Positions 57,295 to 62,185 of a stretch of DNA of 62,185 nucleotides are shown one piece after another. Under the pieces are notes generated by a model. That model ran no database searches and was not told the DNA's origin. It saw nothing but the letters and a program-made list of their open reading frames with translations. Position numbers and translations under genes: made by a program. How positions within the stretch are numbered: the first letter of the stretch is position 1; every line of letters begins with the position of its first letter. The stretch is from Thermoleophilia bacterium (GTDB lineage Bacteria > Actinomycetota > Thermoleophilia > RBG-16-64-13), in contig JAOSKU010000005.1 in the NCBI GenBank assembly GCA_027493445.1, positions 1 through 62,185 on the forward strand, written 5' to 3'.

Positions 57295-57295
57295 A
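57279..57295. promoter_or_regulatory. Palindromic operator of the higBA genes
   Basis: Perfect TTTACAC-ATA-GTGTAAA, eight bases after the -10 box TACAAT (57266-57271) and 44 bases before higB. A second promoter candidate is TTGACT near 57304 with TACGCT 16 bases on. The palindrome overlaps the start of transcription, as expected for autorepression by HigA. Confidence 0.7.
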
Positions 57296-57338
57296 GCCAT
57301 CGGTTGACTTCGACGATCTGGCCGGTACGCTATGAGTC

Positions 57339-57638
57339 ATGGAAGTCCGTTTCGCCGACGATCGGCTGCAACGGTTGGAGTCCGACCCGAGCTTCCGAGC
57401 CAAGGAGTTCGGGGACGATGTCGTTCGGAGTTTCCGCAAGAAGCTCCAGTTCATCCGGGCGGCGGTGGACGAGCGGGATTTGTACCAGATGAAGTCGCTG
57501 CACTTCGAGAAGCTCAAGGGCGACCGGGCGCATCAACGCTCGGTCCGGCTGAACAAGCAGTGGCGGCTGATTCTGGAGCTGGCCGAGGAGGCCGGCGGGA
57601 AGGTGGTCGTGGTGGTGTCGGTCGAGGACTACCACTGA
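57339..57638 (+). CDS. higB: HigB/RelE-family toxin
   Basis: 99 residues from ATG 57339. VRFADDRLQRLESDPSFRAK, VRSFRKKLQFIRAAVDERDL, HFEKLKGDRAHQRSVRLNKQ and WRLILELAEE are typical of HigB mRNA interferases, with the conserved Lys/Arg/His set of the RelE fold. It cleaves mRNA on the ribosome when free of antitoxin. Toxin-before-antitoxin order is the HigBA hallmark. Confidence 0.9.
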   Translation: MEVRFADDRLQRLESDPSFRAKEFGDDVVRSFRKKLQFIRAAVDERDLYQMKSLHFEKLKGDRAHQRSVRLNKQWRLILELAEEAGGKVVVVVSVEDYH

Positions 57639-57649
57639 GAAGGAGTGGC

Positions 57650-58804
57650 ATGGGCAACAAGCAGCACATCCCGGTGGAGGTCTTCCCGCCCGGCGAGTTC
57701 ATCCGCGATGAGCTGGAGGCCCGCGGCTGGGAGCAGCGTGATCTGGCCGAGATCATGGGGCGGCCCGAGCGTGTGGTCAGCGAGCTGGTCTCGGGCAAGC
57801 GGTCCCTGACGGCGGAGACCGCCCAGCAGCTCGGCGAGGCGTTCGGAACGAGCGCCCAGGTCTGGCTCAACCTCGAAGCGGCGTACCAGCTTCACAAGCT
57901 CGGCAAGCCAGACGAGGCCGTGTCCCGGCGTGCGAGGCTGTACACGGCCGCACCGATCAAGGATATGGTGCGGCGTGGCTGGGTCGTGGAGTCTGACAAT
58001 GTCGAGGTGATGGAAAGCCGTGTGATGCGGTTCTTCGGCGTCGATTCGCTGGATGCCCGCCCGGACTTCTTCTCCGCCGCGGCACGCAAGAGCACGTCGT
58101 ACGTTGACGAGTTCACCCCGGCCCAGCAGGCGTGGCTGTTCCGTGCCCGCCAGCTCGCGCAGACGCTCAAGCCTTCCAAGTTCGACGCCCGGACGTTCCC
58201 GTCCGAGGTGCTCGGGCTCCGCTCGCTCCTGGCCAATCCCGATGATGTCCGACAGGTCCCCAAGGCGCTCGCATCGCTGGGTGTGCGATGCGTGGTCGTG
58301 GAGCACCTGCCCGAGACGCGGATCGATGGAGCGTGCTTCTGGCTGGACCAGAAGAGCCCTGTCGTGGCGCTGTCCGTTCGGTTTGATCGGATCGACTCGT
58401 TCTGGTTCACCCTCATGCACGAGCTCGGCCACGTCGCCGCCGGCGATGGCCGCGACAAGGCCCTCCGCCCCGACATCGATCTGGTCGTGGATGCGGAAGG
58501 CGCTCCGAAGGACGAGCCGTTGCCGCCCGAGGAGCTCGCCGCGAATAGGTTCGCGTCGTCGTTCCTGCTTCCTCCGGATGAGTTCGAGGGCTTCATCCGC
58601 AGGGTCAAGCCGCTCTTCTCCAAGCAGAAGATCGAGGGATTCGCAGCCCTGCACAGGGTCCACCCGGGTTTGGTTGTCGGGCAGCTCCAGCACCGGAGGC
58701 TGATCCCGTTCGCGAACCTCCGGGCCTCGCTGGTGAAGGTCCGGTCCACACTGCTTGAAACGGTCCTCTATGACGGGTGGGGCATGACGCCCCCGGTCGC
58801 CTGA
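57650..58804 (+). CDS. higA: HigA antitoxin fused to an ImmA/IrrE peptidase domain
   Basis: 384 residues from ATG 57650, five bases after AAGGAG. Residues 10-95 are the HigA XRE domain (FPPGEFIRDELEARGWEQRD, LAEIMGRPERVVSELVSGKR, TAETAQQLGEAFG). The C-terminal half is an ImmA/IrrE-like zinc peptidase: FTLMHELGHVAAGD (HExxH) and EELAANRFASSFLLP. HigA represses the operon via the palindrome and neutralises HigB. The peptidase domain may cleave itself or other repressors under stress. The fused form is known in environmental bacteria and differs from the plain ~100-residue HigA. Confidence 0.88.
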   Translation: MGNKQHIPVEVFPPGEFIRDELEARGWEQRDLAEIMGRPERVVSELVSGKRSLTAETAQQLGEAFGTSAQVWLNLEAAYQLHKLGKPDEAVSRRARLYTAAPIKDMVRRGWVVESDNVEVMESRVMRFFGVDSLDARPDFFSAAARKSTSYVDEFTPAQQAWLFRARQLAQTLKPSKFDARTFPSEVLGLRSLLANPDDVRQVPKALASLGVRCVVVEHLPETRIDGACFWLDQKSPVVALSVRFDRIDSFWFTLMHELGHVAAGDGRDKALRPDIDLVVDAEGAPKDEPLPPEELAANRFASSFLLPPDEFEGFIRRVKPLFSKQKIEGFAALHRVHPGLVVGQLQHRRLIPFANLRASLVKVRSTLLETVLYDGWGMTPPVA

Positions 58805-58821
58805 AGAGCGGAGCTCATCCC

Positions 58822-59298
58822 ATGGCATCGACATACAACGAGCAGATGCAGAAGCTGGTCGCGGAGTACCGCCAGGCCGGCAATCCTTGGCCAGCTACCG
58901 CGTACGACATGGCCGCGTGGGCCGTTCGCACCGGTCGCTGGGAGCCGCCGAGAGAGCTCGCCATCGACCGGTGTGCGGACGATCTGGCGAGGGCCATGCG
59001 TGAGGAGTTCATCACCGACCGACAGGGACGGCGTGTGCGTGCCAAGCACGCCGCACGGCGTGAGGTCAACGGTGAGCAGATGACCTTCTGGGCGGATCTT
59101 CGGACGGCCCCCCGGGAGCACATGGAGGTCGCCTTCGCGCAGCGTCGCCAGCAGGTTGTCGCCGACTGCGCCCAGCTCAAGCGGGATGTGGACAGCTACA
59201 ACGAGAACTTCAACCGCGAGGACGAACCGATCCAGATGGTCTTTGACTTCACGATGGATCTGATGGAACTCGAAGCGGTCGCCTCGATGTCGCGGTAG
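58822..59298 (+). CDS. Conserved third gene of the HigBA unit, unknown function
   Basis: 158 residues from ATG 58822, 17 bases after the HigA-ImmA stop. YNEQMQKLVAEYRQAGNPWP, RCADDLARAMREEFITDRQG, RRVRAKHAARREVNGEQMTF and VVADCAQLKRDVDSYNENFN make up a helical protein that I recall next to HigA-ImmA fusions in several phyla. It may be a substrate or modulator of the peptidase. Confidence 0.7.
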   Translation: MASTYNEQMQKLVAEYRQAGNPWPATAYDMAAWAVRTGRWEPPRELAIDRCADDLARAMREEFITDRQGRRVRAKHAARREVNGEQMTFWADLRTAPREHMEVAFAQRRQQVVADCAQLKRDVDSYNENFNREDEPIQMVFDFTMDLMELEAVASMSR

Positions 59299-59341
59299 CC
59301 GTTCTGCGATGCCCACCGACTCGGTTGATCGGTTCCGGTGC

Positions 59342-59599
59342 TTACGGCCCCACCTCACCAATCATCCGTCCCAGCGCCCGGTGCACCAGCCGGAGCACCT
59401 GCTCATCCCGCTCCCGGTACGTCCGGCACGAGTCCGCAGAGACCTCGGCCCGGACTCGCTCATCGGTGTGGGTGAGCCGCACGGCGTAGGTGCGGGCACC
59501 GTCGCCGCCGTCCCCGGTGTGGGTCAGCGTGATGCGGGCCAGGCATGTGCGGCGTGATGCATCGCCCCCAGGCAGCTTGTCGATGGTGACTTCGAGCAT
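59342..59599 (-). CDS. Small hypothetical protein
   Basis: 85 residues from ATG 59599. The pattern LEVTIDKLPGGDASRRTCLA, RITLTHTGDG and ARTYAVRLTH is an antiparallel beta arrangement, then an Arg-rich helix (RERDEQVLRLVHRALGRM). It resembles in layout the small barrel-plus-helix proteins at 13222 and 47490. Convergent with the gene before it. Function unknown. Confidence 0.5.
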   Translation of the reverse strand: MLEVTIDKLPGGDASRRTCLARITLTHTGDGGDGARTYAVRLTHTDERVRAEVSADSCRTYRERDEQVLRLVHRALGRMIGEVGP

Positions 59600-59982
59600 G
59601 ACGATCGATACGGCTCGGTGGCTCCTTCGGCTGCGTGGTTCAGAAGGCACGGCCCCGCGACGCCAGCTCGCGGCCTTGTTCGCAACCTCACTCCTGTGTG
59701 TTCTGCCGGCTCGGCGGTCATCGTCGGGGCTCGCCAAGCGGGGGCCCCCGACGATGAACGCGGAGACGGCTGCCCACGCCCCGTTCCTGCCGCCTGCCCG
59801 CACGCTGCCCCCGCCCGGTGCTTGCGGGCTGAATCCCCCACCCCCTGCCGGACGGCGGGAGTCTGAGGGGCTCATTCGGGCGTGCGTGATGATTCGTGCT
59901 GCAGCGGTGATCCCGGGTTGCCCGTGCTGCGAATCATGAGTGTCGAAGGGCTCTCGAAAGAGCTTTGGAGGGACTGCACGTC
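59600..59982. other. 383-base gap with two large inverted repeats
   Basis: TCATCGTCGGGG / CCCCGACGATGA (12-base perfect arms, 59718-59757) and ATGATTCG / CGAATCAT near 59889-59938. No protein-like translation. May carry terminators for the flanking genes or protein-binding sites. Confidence 0.45.
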
Positions 59983-60606
59983 ATGTCCGTCTGGTTCACC
60001 GCGGACACGCACTTCGGGCACGCGAACATCATCCGCCACTGCCGGCGGCCGTTCGCCGATGTCCACGCGATGGACGCGCACCTGATCGACCGCATCAACG
60101 AGCGTGTGGGCCCGGACGACATCCTGTACCACCTGGGCGACTTTGCGAAGCGAAGCGCCGATGCGGCGGCGTACCGGTCACGCATCCGCTGCCGCCGCAT
60201 CGTGCTGGTACTGGGCAACCACGACCCGCAGACGCTCTCGGGGCGTGTGCGGCCGGAGTTTGTCGGGCTGTTCCAAGAGGTGCATTCGCTCCTTCGCATC
60301 AAGGTGCCGGTGAACGGCGAGCCGCAACTCATCGTGCTCTGTCACTACGCGCTGCGAGTGTGGGACCGGGCGCACTACGGCGCATGGCATCTCTTCGGGC
60401 ACAGCCACGGCGGTCTGGCCGACGACCCGCACGCACGGTCCTGGGATATCGGTGTGGACCACAACGGCTACGCCCCTCTGAGCCTGGACGAGGTCGCGGC
60501 CATCATGTCCCGCAAGACTTTCCGGCCGGTGGATCATCATCGAGGGGCCGGGCCGGGGCATGAGCGTCAGGGAGGCCCTGAAGCGACGGGCACATCGCCC
60601 GAATAG
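59983..60606 (+). CDS. Calcineurin-like metallophosphoesterase
   Basis: 207 residues from ATG 59983; GGAGG lies 11 bases upstream. Metal-ligand motifs in order: FTADTHFGHANIIRH (D-x-H), ILYHLGDFAKRS (G-D), VLVLGNHDPQTL (GNHD), LCHYALRVWD and FGHSHGGLADD (GHxH). The small, single-domain form resembles YfcE/phage phosphoesterases. It may act on cyclic nucleotides, RNA ends or protein. The substrate is unknown. It is the last gene before the BREX promoter. A role in controlling CBASS or BREX signals cannot be excluded but has no direct support. Confidence 0.85.
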   Translation: MSVWFTADTHFGHANIIRHCRRPFADVHAMDAHLIDRINERVGPDDILYHLGDFAKRSADAAAYRSRIRCRRIVLVLGNHDPQTLSGRVRPEFVGLFQEVHSLLRIKVPVNGEPQLIVLCHYALRVWDRAHYGAWHLFGHSHGGLADDPHARSWDIGVDHNGYAPLSLDEVAAIMSRKTFRPVDHHRGAGPGHERQGGPEATGTSPE

Positions 60607-60740
60607 GACGACCACCCCAGTGGGTGCCGTAAGGGTCCGGCATCGATCTCTGACCACAACTTCGGGCTGCTTGCACCAAAGTACGCCAGACTCTGGTGCC
60701 GCACCGAGGGTCCCTGCCAACGTCCTATCTGATGTTGTTC

Positions 60741-60784
60741 GGGTACAATCCGTGGGGTCTACCGCTGGGGTCGTCCCCAGCGGT
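60741..60784 (+). promoter_or_regulatory. BREX operon promoter and leader hairpin
   Basis: GGGTACAAT (-10 at 60744-60749), then a perfect stem-loop, arms ACCGCTGGGG / CCCCAGCGGT, loop TCGT (60761-60784). The stem lies a few bases after the predicted transcription start and 46 bases before brxF, so it caps the 5' end of the operon mRNA. Possible roles: mRNA stabilisation or an operator. Confidence 0.6.
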
Positions 60785-60829
60785 CGTGAGGCTATCCATT
60801 GCCTCCACAGAGGAGCGAAAGGACCCAGA

Positions 60830-61324
60830 TTGGCGAATGATCACCACCGAGCCCGTCTGCTGAACGCCATTGAAGACGCGGCGGCAAGGCACACCCGCTT
60901 GGTCTTGGTGGTTGGTGGTGAACCCTCGGGTCGGGCGTCGCTGGTGAAAGCGCTCGCGGCAGAGATGGGGGCACCGGTGGTCAACCTCGGCAGGTCGATC
61001 TCGGAGCGACTGCTCGGAGTGTCAGCAAGACACCGCCCGATGACCGCAGCCGACACTGCGGCGGACCTGATCAGGGCGACCGAACCTGGCAAACCTGCAT
61101 GGGTCGACAAGCTCGAACTGCTGTTCTTGCCCGACCTGATGCTCGATCCGCTCAAGCTGATCAGTGACTCGGCGAGAAGCCGTGTTGTCGTCGCCGTGTG
61201 GCCTGGAGATTGGACCGGCACCAGTCTCCGGTATGCCGTACCTTCACACGCCGAGTTTCGTGAGTACGAGAACCCCGACTGTCTCGTGGTTGAGGCTCCT
61301 GTCTCGTCCACCAAGGATCGCTGA
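60830..61324 (+). CDS. brxF: BREX type 3 P-loop protein BrxF
   Basis: 164 residues from TTG 60830; AAAGGA lies about eight bases upstream and no in-frame ATG/GTG fits. LVLVVGGEPSGRASLVKALA is the P-loop region, GAPVVNLGRSISERLLGVSA and DKLELLFLPDLMLDPLKLI (Walker B area) follow, and VVAVWPGDWTGTSLRYAVPS with HAEFREYENPDC ends it, all matching BrxF as I know it. The normally invariant Walker A lysine is arginine here (SGRAS). BrxF is the small first gene specific to type 3 BREX. The stop overlaps the brxC start (TGATG). Confidence 0.85.
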   Translation: MANDHHRARLLNAIEDAAARHTRLVLVVGGEPSGRASLVKALAAEMGAPVVNLGRSISERLLGVSARHRPMTAADTAADLIRATEPGKPAWVDKLELLFLPDLMLDPLKLISDSARSRVVVAVWPGDWTGTSLRYAVPSHAEFREYENPDCLVVEAPVSSTKDR

Positions 61325-62185
61325 TGAAGTACGCCGACCTGGTTCAGTTTGATCCGATTGAGTCCGTGGTCGAGCTCGCGCCGCCGACCAGGCGGACGCC
61401 GCGAAGCGACTCGTCGAGACCTTTGTGATCTCCGACCGGCTCGCCGAACTCCTGAAGTCCATCGTGTTCCCGCAGCTTCAGTTCGATGTTCCCACCGACA
61501 ACAAGGGCATGCTCATTGTCGGCAACTACGGCACGGGCAAGAGCCACCTGATGGCCGTGATCTCTGCGTTGGCCGAGCGGGGAGAGCTCGTCAAGTCCGT
61601 CACCCACGCGGACGTGAAGAAATCGGCCGAGGGCATCGGGGGACGCTTCTGCGTCATTCGAGCCGAAGCTCCGTCCACCCAACTGGCGCTGCGGGACCTG
61701 GTCTGCCAGCGAATCGAGAAGTGGCTCGCGGACCACGGGGTCGACTTCACATTCCCGCCCTACGACGAAGTCACCAGCAACAAGGAAGACATCCAGGAGA
61801 TGATGGGCAAGTTCGAGCAGAAGCACCCCGACAAGGGGCTGCTGTTCGTGCTCGACGAGCTGCTCGACTACCTCCGCGGCCGGGATCATCAGGCCCTGAT
61901 CCGAGACCTGGGCTTCCTCCGCGAGCTCGGTGAAGTCTGCAAGACGAGCCGCTTCCGCTTCATCGCCGGCGTGCAGGAAACCCTCTTCGACAACCCGCGA
62001 TTCCAGTTCGTGGCCGACTCGCTCAAGCGGGTGAGCCAGCGGTTCGAGCAGCTCCTCATCGTCCGAGAGGACATCGCGTTCGTGGTGTCCCAGCGTCTGC
62101 TTCGCAAGACGGCCTCGCAGGAGACGAAAGATCCGCGAGCACCTGGCCAAGTTCACCAAGCTGTACGGCTCGATGAACGAGCGGC
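61324..62185 (+). CDS. brxC: BREX type 3 ATPase BrxC/PglY-like (DUF6079), N-terminal part, two frameshifts
   Basis: ATG 61324. The opening KYADLVQFDPIESVVEL loses frame near 61380 and resumes as AADQADAAKRLVETFVISDR. Walker A is IVGNYGTGKSHLMAVIS, Walker B LLFVLDELLDYLRGRD, followed by GFLRELGEVCKTSRFRFIAG. A second frame break near 62127 (one missing A) is followed by IREHLAKFTKLYGSMNER, which runs off the window. The sequence at base 1 (KRIIDAEVPDGEPGLIAYDS) is what should come some 30-40 residues later. So the gene continues across the window junction. Together with brxF it defines the start of the type 3 operon. Confidence 0.88.

Noticed and set aside
1..62185. CRISPR array, tRNA or rRNA genes, IS elements with transposase
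   Set aside because: No regularly spaced identical repeats, no tRNA T-loop/anticodon pattern, no rRNA conserved sequence and no DDE or HUH transposase were seen.

Overview
The window is GC-rich bacterial DNA with tightly packed genes, many of them overlapping by 1-4 bases. The likely source is a planctomycete, possibly of the Phycisphaerae group. The evidence is a secreted protein with a PEP-CTERM tail of the 'PAPGA-hydrophobic-RRR' kind, several small protein families I associate with planctomycete mobile elements, and recurrent TACAAT -10 boxes. This assignment is an inference.

The two ends of the window are the two halves of one gene. The right end carries brxF and the N-terminal third of brxC (61324-62185). 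The left end opens inside brxC (1-2730) and continues with an AlbA_2/GHKL protein, pglX, a SNF2-type helicase, pglZ and brxA. Joined end to end this is a complete type 3 BREX operon in the expected order. The simplest reading is a circular element of about 62.3 kb, cut inside brxC with roughly 100 bases missing. It carries parA with a partner gene, a possible replication initiator, a TraD/VirD4-like coupling protein with two replication-relaxation-type proteins, an ArdC-like antirestriction protein and a HigBA-type toxin-antitoxin. A defence-loaded plasmid or integrative element fits best.

Layout: 1-13.1 kb is BREX. 13.2-18.2 kb holds a large helicase-nuclease gene and two HTH genes. 18.4-29.6 kb is an 11-kb module of two genes, a ~2640-residue protein with two Hsp90-like (GHKL/sacsin-type) ATPase domains and a translationally coupled SNF2 helicase. 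It is flanked by near-identical 30-bp direct repeats, the right one sitting where an integrase is truncated. This is the best candidate for an undescribed system. 29.3-34.2 kb is a minus-strand mobile-element gene run (broken integrase, excisionase, integrase-like protein, phage Dam-type methylase, zinc ribbon, XRE/ImmA pair). 34.2-35.8 kb has no credible gene but is packed with strong hairpins with GNRA loops, a candidate large structured RNA, followed by a conserved protein of unknown function. 36.4-38.6 kb has an XRE regulator with repeated operators, a membrane protein and an intact tyrosine recombinase. 39.3-51.1 kb is plasmid housekeeping on the minus strand, with cmk, a pilin-like gene and a trypsin-like PEP-CTERM protein. 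52.1-55.3 kb is a complete type III CBASS operon (CD-NTase, HORMA, TRIP13, NucC). 55.3-60.6 kb has a hairpin array, a replication-initiator-like gene, HigB/HigA-ImmA and a phosphoesterase. 60.7-62.2 kb is the start of BREX.

Several long genes contain single-base frameshifts, the clearest at homopolymers (~2143, ~22994; others near 2350, 39657, 56795, 61380, 62127). The protein signal continues cleanly in the next frame each time, so residual long-read errors are as likely as real decay. No tRNA, rRNA or CRISPR array was seen.
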